A DNA stretch of 37,740 nt from JBDIBB01 sp039812685 (GTDB taxonomy: Bacteria; Acidobacteriota; Vicinamibacteria; Vicinamibacterales; JAFNAJ01). The notes beneath the pieces are model-generated. The model searched no databases. It was not told the DNA's origin and was given only the letters and a program-made list of their open reading frames with translations. Both the position numbers and the translations under genes were made by a program. The DNA lies in contig JBDIBB010000027.1 of NCBI GenBank assembly GCA_039812685.1, forward strand, positions 1-37,740, given 5' to 3'. Shown in pieces: positions 6,238 to 14,891 of the stretch (position 1 is the stretch's first letter; every line of letters starts with the position of its first letter).

Positions 6238-6663
6238 GTGTATCACCGGATCCTGATTGCCATCGAGCACAGCGGCGCCGACGCGACCATCGTCGATCAC
6301 GTGCGCCAGCTCGCCCGCCTCACCGGCGCCGCGCTCGTGCTGGTGCACGTCGCCGACGGCTGGGCCGCGCGCAACTACGATCGGCTGAAACTGCGCGAGT
6401 CGGAGGAGATGCGCGAGGATCGCGAATACCTCGATCGGCTCGTCAACGACCTGCGCGCCGAGGGCTTCGACGCGTGCTGGCGCCTGGGACTGGGCGATCC
6501 CGCCAGCGAAATCGTCCGCATCGCCGCAGACGAGCGGGTCGACATGGTGGCCATGGCCACGCACGGCCACCGCGGTCTCGGCGACCTCATCCACGGCACC
6601 ACGGTGAGCCGCGTCCGCCACGAGGTGGACGTCCCGGTGCTGCTGTTGCGCGCGAAGTCGTAG
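6238..6663 (+). CDS. Universal stress protein, UspA family
   Basis: The product is about 141 residues, one Usp domain. It has the first strand YHRILIAIEHS, the VHVAD strand, and near the C-terminus MATHG-x9-GT, the nucleotide-binding loop with the first Gly changed to Ala (as in many members), then VDVPVLLLR. The GTG start at 6238 puts the first strand at the N-terminus; an in-frame TTG at 6220 would overlap the transporter gene. Only 4 nt separate it from mntH, so co-expression is likely. Usp proteins are cytoplasmic, often ATP-binding, and induced in stress or stationary phase. The partner here is unknown, but the pairing suggests metal or redox stress. Confidence 0.9.
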   Translation: MYHRILIAIEHSGADATIVDHVRQLARLTGAALVLVHVADGWAARNYDRLKLRESEEMREDREYLDRLVNDLRAEGFDACWRLGLGDPASEIVRIAADERVDMVAMATHGHRGLGDLIHGTTVSRVRHEVDVPVLLLRAKS

Positions 6664-6693
6664 CAGCAGGCCCGCGAACCCGGCCGCCGCATC

Positions 6694-6720
6694 GGGACCC
6701 CCGCGGCTCGCGGGGGTCCC
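6694..6720. terminator. Perfect 12-bp stem hairpin between convergent genes
   Basis: The arms GGGACCCCCGCG and CGCGGGGGTCCC flank a 3-nt loop, midway between the uspA stop (6663) and the M14 gene stop (6727, other strand). It can act on both strands. No T-run follows. Confidence 0.6.
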
Positions 6721-6726
6721 GACGCT

Positions 6727-9351
6727 TCAGAACGCCGGCCCCAGCAGCACCGCGTTCACGAACAGCAGCATCGTGGACTCGGCGAACGCCCGCGCGTTCG
6801 GATCCTCCGCGAACGCGATCAGGTGGCCCTGGCCCATGGGCTGGTGCACGAGGAACGCCTTCTGCGCGAGCGGCTCGCCGCTGCCGGGCCACAGGATGCC
6901 GCTGGCCAGCAGGCGATCGGCCTTTGCGTAGGTGCCGACGTTGCGCCCCTTGTCGAGCGTGATCGGGGTGAAGATGCGCTGGCTCTCCACCTGCGCCTGG
7001 ATCTCGCCGTCGGTGCCCGCCGCCAGCCAGTGCTCGGTGTCGAGCGACACGCGCAGGATGGCGCCCGGAACCGGATCGGGACGATCCTGCGGCGGCTGAA
7101 TCGCCGCATCGAGATCGAAGGGCTGCTTCGGGGCGTCGCCCCTGGGCTTCGGCGGGGCATCGCCCTCCGGCGCGCCGCCGCGCAGCTCCGTGCGCGACTC
7201 CAGCAGGCCGACGGCCTCGCGTGCGGCCCATCGCGATGCCTCGGCGACGGTGATCAGCGTGCCGCCGCGCGTCATCCACTCCTTCAGCCGGCGCGTCGCT
7301 TCGGCGCCGAGCGCAGGCGAGTAAGTGCCCGATGGCAGCACCACCACGTCGAACTCGTCGAGCGGCACACGCCCGAACGACGCGACGCGAACGGCGGTGA
7401 CCGCTACGCCGTAGCGCCGTTCCAGTACGTAGCGCGCCCACCCCGCCGAGAGGCTCGAGGCGGGCGCATCCCACGCGAGCAGCACGCGCGGCGCCTTCAT
7501 CACGCGCACCTGCCCGCTGCCGAGCGAAATGCCCGACTCGACGAACGCCGTGTCGATCGGCACCACCGTGGCCCCGTGGCGCCCCGTGATGGCGACGAGA
7601 CGGTCGCGAAGGCGATCGGGGTTGTCGGAGACGCGGAGGATGGCCGTGCCACGCTCGAAACTGCGTCCGGCGAGCGTGAACGTCCCAGGCGAGAACCGCA
7701 CCTTGAGGCCGGCGCCGAGCGCGTCGGCGATGGCGCCTGCCGTGGTGGCATTCCACGGCAGCAGGTAGCCGACTTTCGCCTCGGGCAGATCGGGAGCAGC
7801 CGGCGCCGCCCCGGGCGTGTAGGGCTCGGACCCGGCGCCGATGGGCGTCGTGGCGGCAAGCGCGTCGATATCCCACAGCAACGGCAGGCTCCACGCCGTC
7901 ACGTCGTAGATCTGGTCGGGCAGGCGCATCGCACGCCGTTCGTTCTGCCGTTTCACGAACGCGGCATTCATCGACGTCTGCGCGTCGAGCAGGTTGCGGG
8001 CGAGCCGGCCGGCAGGCTGGGCGAGCGAGACGAGGAAAGCGCCCGCCGGAACGGTGCGGCCGCCGGCGACCACCGCCTCGCGGGCACGCCTCACCTCGAT
8101 GCCATTGCGCACCAGCAGCCGCGCCAGCCGCTCGGTCTGCCCGGCGTCGCCGCTGGTGAGCACGTACTCCCGTGTGCCGGTCTCCCCGTCGCGGATGGCG
8201 CTTCGCCGGAACTCGACGTACTCACGCAGCATCCGCTCCCGGTGGCGCGCCGCGGTCTCGGCCGTGGCCAGCGCGGCGGTGAAATGTTCCAGGATGCCGT
8301 CCTCGTAGGTCAGCCGCGTGCCGTCGGTGCGCCGGTACACCAGCCCGCGCGCCGAGGCCATCTCGAACGTCATGCCGATGGCGCCCTGCGCCGTCGGCCA
8401 CGACACGCCGTAGCCGGGATAGAACGCGTCGAACACCTCGCCCGTGAAGAATGGGAACCCGCGTGCGTCGAAGCGCGCCGCCATCGCGCGGCCAAAGACG
8501 TCATAGAGCGCCTTCTGCGCAGCCGTGGTGTGCGGGTTGCCCGGCTCGGCGGCCGGAGGGAAGTAGTAGGAGGAGTCGCCGCCCATCTCGTGCAGGTCGA
8601 CCACCACCTGCGGCGACCAGTCGAGCAGCAGCTTCACGCGGCCGGCGCTCTCGGGCTGCGTCTGCGCGAACCAGTCGCGGTTGAGATCGAAGAGGTAGTG
8701 GTTCGAGCGCCCGCCCGGCCACGGCTCGTCGTGCTCGGCCGAAAACGGCAACGGGTCGGGGGCGGCCGCGCGCCCCTGGGCGTTGCTGGCCACGAACCGG
8801 GCGCGGCCGTCCGGGTTCTGCGTGGGATCGATCAGGACGATCGCCTCGCGGCGAATCAGGTCGGCCGCCGGATCGTTGCGCGCGGCGAGCAGGTGGTGCG
8901 CCATCGCCATCGCGGCGCCGCCAGGCGAGATCTCGTTGCCGTGCACGCCGTGCACCAGCGCCACCACCACGGGCAGGTCGGCCACCAGGCGCGCATCCTC
9001 GCCGGGCGCGAGCGTCCGCGGGTCGGCCAGCCGGCGCAGCCCGCGCTGCACGTCGTCGAGTCGCGCGATCCGCTCTGGCGCCGCCACGATCAGCGCAACC
9101 AGCGGGCGCCCCTCCCACGACCGCGCGTACTCGACCAGGCGGGTCCGATCGGGCGCGGCCTTCGCGAGCGCCTGGAGATAGACGACCAGGTCTTCCGGCG
9201 GCGCGATCCGCTCGCCGACGGCGTAGCCAAGAACCTCGCGGGTGGTCGGGATGGCCGGATCGTAAGTGGTGCCTGGAACCAGTTCAGCGGCGGGAACCGG
9301 CGCGGCCGCGGCAGCCTGGACGCTCAGCGCCAGCACGAAGGCAGACAGCAT
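6727..9351 (-). CDS. Exported M14-family zinc carboxypeptidase
   Basis: The product is 874 residues from the ATG at 9351, where a short Sec signal peptide (LSAFVLALSVQAAAAA) begins; the in-frame ATG 20 codons upstream would spoil it. The peptidase M14 domain covers about 45-370 with the metal site H137-x-x-E140 (HGNE) and H254 (DLHEMGG), and catalytic Glu330 (GMTFEMAS). The remainder (about 400-874) includes a glutamine-amidotransferase-like or Rossmann-like segment (KAPRVLLAWDAPASS, DVVVLPSG) common in large bacterial M14 proteins. It probably trims peptides outside the cytoplasm; whether it is an endo- or exopeptidase is not clear. It lies downstream of yceI on the same strand, separated by a hairpin, so is probably transcribed separately. 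Confidence 0.9.
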   Translation of the reverse strand: MLSAFVLALSVQAAAAAPVPAAELVPGTTYDPAIPTTREVLGYAVGERIAPPEDLVVYLQALAKAAPDRTRLVEYARSWEGRPLVALIVAAPERIARLDDVQRGLRRLADPRTLAPGEDARLVADLPVVVALVHGVHGNEISPGGAAMAMAHHLLAARNDPAADLIRREAIVLIDPTQNPDGRARFVASNAQGRAAAPDPLPFSAEHDEPWPGGRSNHYLFDLNRDWFAQTQPESAGRVKLLLDWSPQVVVDLHEMGGDSSYYFPPAAEPGNPHTTAAQKALYDVFGRAMAARFDARGFPFFTGEVFDAFYPGYGVSWPTAQGAIGMTFEMASARGLVYRRTDGTRLTYEDGILEHFTAALATAETAARHRERMLREYVEFRRSAIRDGETGTREYVLTSGDAGQTERLARLLVRNGIEVRRAREAVVAGGRTVPAGAFLVSLAQPAGRLARNLLDAQTSMNAAFVKRQNERRAMRLPDQIYDVTAWSLPLLWDIDALAATTPIGAGSEPYTPGAAPAAPDLPEAKVGYLLPWNATTAGAIADALGAGLKVRFSPGTFTLAGRSFERGTAILRVSDNPDRLRDRLVAITGRHGATVVPIDTAFVESGISLGSGQVRVMKAPRVLLAWDAPASSLSAGWARYVLERRYGVAVTAVRVASFGRVPLDEFDVVVLPSGTYSPALGAEATRRLKEWMTRGGTLITVAEASRWAAREAVGLLESRTELRGGAPEGDAPPKPRGDAPKQPFDLDAAIQPPQDRPDPVPGAILRVSLDTEHWLAAGTDGEIQAQVESQRIFTPITLDKGRNVGTYAKADRLLASGILWPGSGEPLAQKAFLVHQPMGQGHLIAFAEDPNARAFAESTMLLFVNAVLLGPAF

Positions 9352-9371
9352 GACGGGATGCCCCCGGGTAG

Positions 9372-9394
9372 CGGCGCGCCGGCATGGCGCGCCG
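9372..9394 (-). terminator. 9-bp stem hairpin between yceI and the M14 gene
   Basis: CGGCGCGCC and GGCGCGCCG flank a GGCAT loop, about 95 nt past the yceI stop and 20 nt before the peptidase start. It is plausibly a terminator of yceI or a structure in the M14 leader. Confidence 0.4.
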
Positions 9395-9489
9395 GGCGAT
9401 ATCACTATCACACCCGGCGCCCCGCCGCCCCGGTCTCATCCGCCGCCGCACGATCTCCCGCACGCCACCCGATGGCGGGCGCGCCGCGG

Positions 9490-10026
9490 TCAGGCCGCCT
9501 GCGCCTGCACCGACGCGGTCACGCGCACCTCGTCGCCGACGAGGAAGCCCCCGGTTTCGAGCGTCGCGTTCCACGTGAGGCCGAAGTCCTTCCGGTTGAG
9601 CACGATCTCGGTCTCGAACGCCAGCTTCTCGGTGCCCCACGGGTCCTTCGCGATGCCGAGATAGGTCACCGGCAGCACCACCGGCCTCGTGGTGCCGCGG
9701 ATGGTGAGGTCGCCGGCCACGTCGAACCCGCCCTCGCCGCGCGGCGTCATCCCGGTGCTCACGAAGGTGAGCGTCGGAAAGCGCTCGACGGCGAAGAAGT
9801 CCTCCGACCGCAGGTGCGCGTCACGATCGGCCTGGTTGGTGTCGATGCTCGCCGTCCTGATGGTCAGCGACACCGAGGAGCGCTCGGGCCGCTCGGCATC
9901 GAAGTCGATCGTGCCGCTGAAGTCGTCGAACTGGCCACGCACCTTGCTGAGCAGGTGACGGACCTGGAACAGCAGCTCCGAGTGGGCGAGGTCGATCTTG
10001 TACGCACGGGTCGTCGCGGTGGTCAC
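9490..10026 (-). CDS. YceI-family lipocalin-like protein, no signal peptide
   Basis: The product is 178 residues, a complete YceI domain: YKIDLAHSELLFQVRHL at the start, FDDFSGTIDFD, HLRSEDFFAVERFPTLTF, GDLTIRGTTRPVVLPV and RKDFGLTWNA. YceI proteins are eight-stranded barrels that bind isoprenoids or other amphiphiles. The E. coli protein is periplasmic, but this one starts directly with the fold and has no export signal, so it should be cytoplasmic. The start is GTG at 10026 behind AGGAGG, 9 nt upstream. A sigma-54-type promoter sits about 70 nt upstream and a sigma-54 activator gene is divergent, so it is the likely target of that activator. Confidence 0.9.
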   Translation of the reverse strand: MTTATTRAYKIDLAHSELLFQVRHLLSKVRGQFDDFSGTIDFDAERPERSSVSLTIRTASIDTNQADRDAHLRSEDFFAVERFPTLTFVSTGMTPRGEGGFDVAGDLTIRGTTRPVVLPVTYLGIAKDPWGTEKLAFETEIVLNRKDFGLTWNATLETGGFLVGDEVRVTASVQAQAA

Positions 10027-10096
10027 GATGCAGTTCCTCCTGTGTCGTCGGTCTCCGCGGTCCCGGTCATCGAAACCGCGGCATGGCTGTCGTCAA

Positions 10097-10112
10097 GGCA
10101 AGAGCGCTGCCA
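10097..10112 (-). promoter_or_regulatory. Sigma-54-type -24/-12 promoter of yceI
   Basis: Read on the minus strand the 16-mer is TGGCAGCGCTCTTGCC, matching TGGCA and TTGC of the consensus at correct spacing. The transcription start should be near 10086, giving a leader of about 60 nt. A perfect 7-bp dyad, GAGCGCT/AGCGCTC (10102-10118), overlaps the -24 side and might be an operator. The divergent gene encodes a sigma-54 activator, which supports the call. Confidence 0.7.
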
Positions 10113-10177
10113 GCGCTCCTGTCGTCTCGAATGCCGTCCTTCGGCCATCTTCGCGTCCGGCCATGCACGACACCTAC

Positions 10178-10219
10178 CAATTTGATAGATTTGCCATGTC
10201 AGATTGAGAGGCTGATCAT
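10178..10219. promoter_or_regulatory. AT-rich control region with TTGA-type half-sites, possible activator binding site
   Basis: In a GC-rich background this stretch holds TTTGATAG, ATTGAGAG and CTGATCAT, resembling half-sites of XylR/DmpR-type enhancers (TTGATCA). It lies about 90-130 nt upstream of the predicted yceI start and overlaps the leader and ribosome site (GAGAGG) of the activator gene, so it could serve both activation of yceI and autoregulation. Confidence 0.4.
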
Positions 10220-11873
10220 GCGTGCCCGCGATCTCGATCTTCGGGAGCTGCTCGAGTTCCATCCGAAGGGTGGTGTGCTGCGCTTCGCGTCCGACCGAGC
10301 CGTGCTGTTGAACACGGCGGCGCTCGGCCTGCTGCGTCGTGAGCTGGTGGGCACGCTCGGGATCGCCGCCGCCCGCGCCGTGCTGACGCGCTTCGGCTTC
10401 GCGCACGGCTGGCGCACGGCCGAGGCCCTGCGGACCACCTACGACTGGGACAGCACGCGCGAGTGGCAGCTTGCGGGCGGCCGCCTGCACCAGTTGCAGG
10501 GGTTCCTGCGTTATGAACCGGTGCCCCGGCCCAAGGGCGCCGCCCCCCGCCATTTCGCCGAGGCGGTGTGGTACGACTCCTACGAAGCCCAGGAACACCT
10601 GACGCACGTCGGGGCGGCCGACGAACCGGTCTGCTGGACGCTGTGCGGCTTCGCCAGCGGCTACCTCAGCTGCAGTCACGGCCGCGACATCTACTGCATC
10701 GAGGAGAAATGTCAGGCCCGGGGCGACGCGTGCTGCCTCATGGCCGGCCGGCCCGTCGAGCAGTGGGACGACAGCGTGAAGGCGCAGCTCGCGTATTTCA
10801 ATCGCGAGTGCCTGGACGAGGCGCTGCGCCAGGTGACCGACCTGCTGAAGCTGACCGAGCGGCGCCTTACCGTGCGGCGCCGCGAGCTGGCGCGCGTGCA
10901 GGTGGAGGAACAGCAGACGGGCATCGTGGCGCAGAGCGCGACGATGCAGCGCGTGCTCGACCAGGCGCGGCGCGTCTCGCGCGTCGATTCCACGGTGCTC
11001 ATCAGCGGCGAGAGCGGCGCCGGCAAGGAGGCCGTCGCGCGCCTGGTGCACGACGAGTCGGGGCGGGCCGCGCACGCCTTCGTCGCCGTCAACTGCGCCG
11101 CCGTGCCCGAGGCGCTGATGGAGAGCGAGCTGTTCGGGCATGCGCGCGGTGCCTTCACCGGTGCCGCGCAGGATCGCGTCGGCCTCTTCGAGGCGGCCAA
11201 TCACGGCACGCTGCTGCTCGACGAGGTGGGCGACCTGCCGCCATCGATGCAGGCCAAGCTGCTGCGCGTGCTCCAGGATCGCGAAGTGCGCCGCGTGGGC
11301 GAGAACCGCTCGCGCCGCGTCGACGTTCGCGTGCTGGCCGCCACCCATCGCGACCTGGCGGCGGAGGTGACCGAGGGGCGCTTCCGGCAGGACCTGTTCT
11401 ACCGGCTGCGCGTCATCGAGATCCACATCCCGCCGCTCCGCGAGCGGCGCGACGACATCCTGCCGCTGGCGCGCCGGTTCCTGGCCGAGACCTCCAGGCG
11501 GCTGCAGCGCCCCGTGGACGCGTTCACGCCGCGCGCCGCCGACCTGCTGCTGAAGTGGCACTGGCCCGGCAACGTCCGCGAACTGCAGAACGTCGTCGAA
11601 CGGGCGGTCGTGCTGGCGCAGGAGCGACGGGTGGAGGTGGAGGACCTGCCCGAGGAAGTGCGGGCGACATCCGGCGTCGATCGCGGCGGGAACCCGCTGC
11701 GGCTCGCCGAGGTGGAGCGCGCGCACATCCTGCGCGTGCTGGAGGACACCGGCGGCAACCGCACGAAGGCCGCCGCGCTGCTCGGCATCGGCGTGGCGAC
11801 GCTGTTCCGCCGGCTGAAGGAGATGGGTGACACGGCGCCGCCGGCGCTGCGCGCCGCCGGCACGCGCCGCTGA
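10218..11873 (+). CDS. XylR/DmpR-type sigma-54-dependent activator (XylR_N-V4R-AAA+-Fis HTH)
   Basis: The product is 551 residues, cytoplasmic. Domains: XylR_N-type sensor (about 5-105), V4R domain (about 115-180), a linker helix (195-230), AAA+ (235-460) and Fis-type HTH (about 505-535, GGNRTKAAALLGIGVATLFRR). Walker A is GESGAGKE (264-271), the sigma-54-contact loop GAFTGA is intact (311-316), and Walker B is LLLDEVGD (332-339). Cys139, Glu162, Cys165 and Cys173 have the same spacing as the zinc ligands of the phenol sensor MopR, and Trp118 and His91 fall at or next to its ligand-pocket positions. It may therefore sense an aromatic compound, but the ligand is unproven. The ATG follows GAGAGG. 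It is divergent from yceI, which carries a sigma-54-type promoter. Confidence 0.93.
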   Translation: MRARDLDLRELLEFHPKGGVLRFASDRAVLLNTAALGLLRRELVGTLGIAAARAVLTRFGFAHGWRTAEALRTTYDWDSTREWQLAGGRLHQLQGFLRYEPVPRPKGAAPRHFAEAVWYDSYEAQEHLTHVGAADEPVCWTLCGFASGYLSCSHGRDIYCIEEKCQARGDACCLMAGRPVEQWDDSVKAQLAYFNRECLDEALRQVTDLLKLTERRLTVRRRELARVQVEEQQTGIVAQSATMQRVLDQARRVSRVDSTVLISGESGAGKEAVARLVHDESGRAAHAFVAVNCAAVPEALMESELFGHARGAFTGAAQDRVGLFEAANHGTLLLDEVGDLPPSMQAKLLRVLQDREVRRVGENRSRRVDVRVLAATHRDLAAEVTEGRFRQDLFYRLRVIEIHIPPLRERRDDILPLARRFLAETSRRLQRPVDAFTPRAADLLLKWHWPGNVRELQNVVERAVVLAQERRVEVEDLPEEVRATSGVDRGGNPLRLAEVERAHILRVLEDTGGNRTKAAALLGIGVATLFRRLKEMGDTAPPALRAAGTRR

Positions 11874-11884
11874 CGGGCGCCAAC

Positions 11885-11918
11885 GGTTGCAGGTCAACCT
11901 TCCGTCACGGGTTAGTAT
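11885..11918 (+). promoter_or_regulatory. Promoter region of the Nat-type exporter with overlapping dyad
   Basis: TAGTAT at 11913-11918 fits a -10 box and lies only 9 nt before the ATG at 11928, with no Shine-Dalgarno, which suggests a leaderless transcript. Just upstream, GGTTG-N5-CAACC (11885-11899) is a perfect dyad in the -35 area. It could be an operator or, since it follows the activator stop by 12 nt, a weak terminator stem. Confidence 0.4.
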
Positions 11919-11927
11919 TCCCACGCC

Positions 11928-12665
<738 letters not shown>

Positions 12666-12677
12666 CCTGAGATCGCC

Positions 12678-14804
12678 ATGCGGCTGGAGCGAATCCTCAC
12701 GATCGTCGGCAAGGAGCTCGTCGAGACGCTGCGCGATCGCCGCACGCTGCTCATGATGATCGGCCTGCCGGTGCTGGTCTACCCGCTGCTGATGATGGGC
12801 CTGGCCCGGCTGCAGGAGTCGCAGGAAGCGGCCACCGAGGCCCGGCGCTCGGTGGTCGCCACCTGGGGCGACACGGCCCCGGCCCTCGACGCGGCGCTGA
12901 GGGCCGAGGCCGCCCGCCTCGACGTCAGGCCATGGCTGGAGGCGCCCGATGACCTGCGGCGCGCCTTCGACGACGGGTCGGCGCGCCCGGCGGCGGCGGC
13001 GCCCGGCGAGGCCGCCGCCGGCAGCGAGCGGCGCAACGGGCCGGTACTCTACGAGCGCGAGAACGCCGTCATGGCCGCCGCGCGCGCGCTGCTCACCTCC
13101 AGGCGCGCCGATGCCGTGATCGTCACCTGGCCCGGCTTCCAGCAGGCGCTCGACGCGCAGGACCAGGCGCCCGTCACGCTCTACTTCGACTCGGTGCGAG
13201 ACGACTCGCGCGCCGCGCGCGAACGTGTGGAGACCGTGGTCGCCGGCTACCGCGCGTCGCTGCTCGCCACGCGCCTGCGCGCGAAGGACCTGCCGCCGGG
13301 TTTCGCCGAGGCCGTCGACCTGCTCAGGCGTGACGTGGCGCCGGCGGCCCGCCGTGCCGGCTACCTGATGGGCTCGCTGCTGCCCTTCATCCTGGTGTCG
13401 CTCTCGCTGTTCGGCGGCTTCTACGCCGCCATCGATCTCACCGCGGGCGAGAAGGAACGCGGCACCATGCAGACGCTGATGGTGGCGCCGCTGCGGTCGA
13501 GCGAAATCGTCGCGGGCAAGTTCCTCGCCGTGTGGGTGGTGGGCCTGACCGCCGCCTTCGCCAACGTCGGCAGCCTGTCGCTGACCGTGGCCCGCCTCCT
13601 GCCCGGCGGGCAGTTCTCGATCGCGCCATCGGCATTCGGGCTGGCGGCGCTGCTGCTCGTGCCGATCACGATGACGACCTCGGCGCTGTTCCTCGCGGTG
13701 GCGGCCTTCGCGAAGGACTTCAAGGACGGCCAGAACTTCCTCACGCCGATCTACATGCTGATTGCGCTGCCGGCCGGCGTCACCATGCTGCCGGCGGTGG
13801 AGCTCAACGCGTGGACCTCGTTCGTGCCGGTGGTGAACATCGCCCTGCTGGTGAAAGCGGTGTTCTCGGGCGAACTCCGCCACGATCTGCTGTTCCTGGT
13901 GCTCCTCTCGTCGGGCCTCTACGCCATGCTGGCCATCGCGCTGGCGGCGCGCGTGTTCGCGCGCGAGCAGATCATGCTCGGCGGGCGTGAATCGGCGCGC
14001 CGCGTGCTCGGACTCGAGCGGCGGACCGGCGGCGTGCCGACGCCGGCCGTCGCGCTCGTCACGTTCGCCGTAGCGATGGTCCTGGCCTTCTACGCGAGCC
14101 TGCTCGTCGAGAAGCGCGGGCTGCTGGCGGCGCTGCTCGTCGTCCAGTACGGCTTCTTCCTGCTGCCGGCGCTCGCCGTGGTCTTCGGCTTCGGCTACTC
14201 CGCCCGCGACACGCTGCGCCTGCGCATGCCCGCGCCGGTCCACCTGCCGGCCGCCCTCGTCATCGGCGCTTCGGCGTGGATCGCCATCGTCGGCGTGTTC
14301 ATGCGCATCGCGCCGCCGCCCGACTCGCTGACCAGGGGGCTCGAGCAACTGCTCACGCTCGGGGATCCCGGCCTGCCGGTCTGGGTGGTGCTGCTCGGCG
14401 TGGCGATCACGCCCGCCGTGTGCGAGGAGCTGTTCTTCCGCGGCGTCGTGCTCTCGGGCCTGATGCGGCTCGGCGCCTGGCCGGCCGTCTTGCTCTCGGC
14501 GCTGCTCTTCGGCCTCGCGCACGCCTCGATCTACCGCATGCTGCCCACGCTGGCCCTCGGCATCGTGCTGGCCTGGCTGGCCTGGCAGACGGGTTCGATC
14601 CTGCCGTCGATGACGGTTCACGCGATGAACAACGGCCTGATCGCGTGGCTGGCGCGCCATCCGCAGGCGGGGCGTCTGCTCGGCATCGACGAGACCTCGT
14701 CGCTGCCGCCGATCGCCGTCACGCTCGCGGCGGCGGCCGCGTGCGCGGCAGGCCTCTGGATCGTGTGGAAGACGGCTCGTCAGGACCAGCCCCTCCAGAC
14801 CTGA
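12678..14804 (+). CDS. ABC-2 permease (NatB-like) fused to a CPBP/Abi intramembrane protease
   Basis: The product is 708 residues. N-terminal part (1-about 430): an ABC-2 permease with a first helix (22-43), a large extracytoplasmic loop (45-225) and five to six helices, including YAAIDLTAGEKERGTMQTL, typical of NatB/ABC-2 exporters. C-terminal part (about 450-700): a CPBP (CAAX protease/bacteriocin-processing) domain with all three motifs: EELFFRG from 583, FGLAH near 611-615, and HAMNN from 648. The fusion is one frame with no break, so it is not an assembly of two genes. The partner ATPase is encoded immediately upstream. The substrate is unknown; Na+ or a peptide processed by the protease part are possibilities from the two families. 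Confidence 0.9.
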   Translation: MRLERILTIVGKELVETLRDRRTLLMMIGLPVLVYPLLMMGLARLQESQEAATEARRSVVATWGDTAPALDAALRAEAARLDVRPWLEAPDDLRRAFDDGSARPAAAAPGEAAAGSERRNGPVLYERENAVMAAARALLTSRRADAVIVTWPGFQQALDAQDQAPVTLYFDSVRDDSRAARERVETVVAGYRASLLATRLRAKDLPPGFAEAVDLLRRDVAPAARRAGYLMGSLLPFILVSLSLFGGFYAAIDLTAGEKERGTMQTLMVAPLRSSEIVAGKFLAVWVVGLTAAFANVGSLSLTVARLLPGGQFSIAPSAFGLAALLLVPITMTTSALFLAVAAFAKDFKDGQNFLTPIYMLIALPAGVTMLPAVELNAWTSFVPVVNIALLVKAVFSGELRHDLLFLVLLSSGLYAMLAIALAARVFAREQIMLGGRESARRVLGLERRTGGVPTPAVALVTFAVAMVLAFYASLLVEKRGLLAALLVVQYGFFLLPALAVVFGFGYSARDTLRLRMPAPVHLPAALVIGASAWIAIVGVFMRIAPPPDSLTRGLEQLLTLGDPGLPVWVVLLGVAITPAVCEELFFRGVVLSGLMRLGAWPAVLLSALLFGLAHASIYRMLPTLALGIVLAWLAWQTGSILPSMTVHAMNNGLIAWLARHPQAGRLLGIDETSSLPPIAVTLAAAAACAAGLWIVWKTARQDQPLQT

Positions 14805-14867
14805 CGGCCATCGGTTCGAGGCTGGATGCGCGCGATCGCGTCAGGCGAGGCCGTCGTGAGCGTCCGT

Positions 14868-14886
14868 CTGCCCGCGACTCGGGCAG
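14868..14886. terminator. Hairpin between convergent exporter and amidase genes
   Basis: CTGCCCG/CGGGCAG, a 7-bp stem with a 5-nt loop, lies 5 nt before the amidase stop codon (minus strand) and 63 nt after the exporter stop. No T-run. Confidence 0.45.
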
Positions 14887-14891
14887 GCCCG

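Noticed and set aside
6823..10185. A 1,120-codon plus-strand open frame opposite the M14 and yceI genes
   Set aside because: Same GC-driven shadow effect; no motif, and it crosses two real minus-strand genes and their control region.
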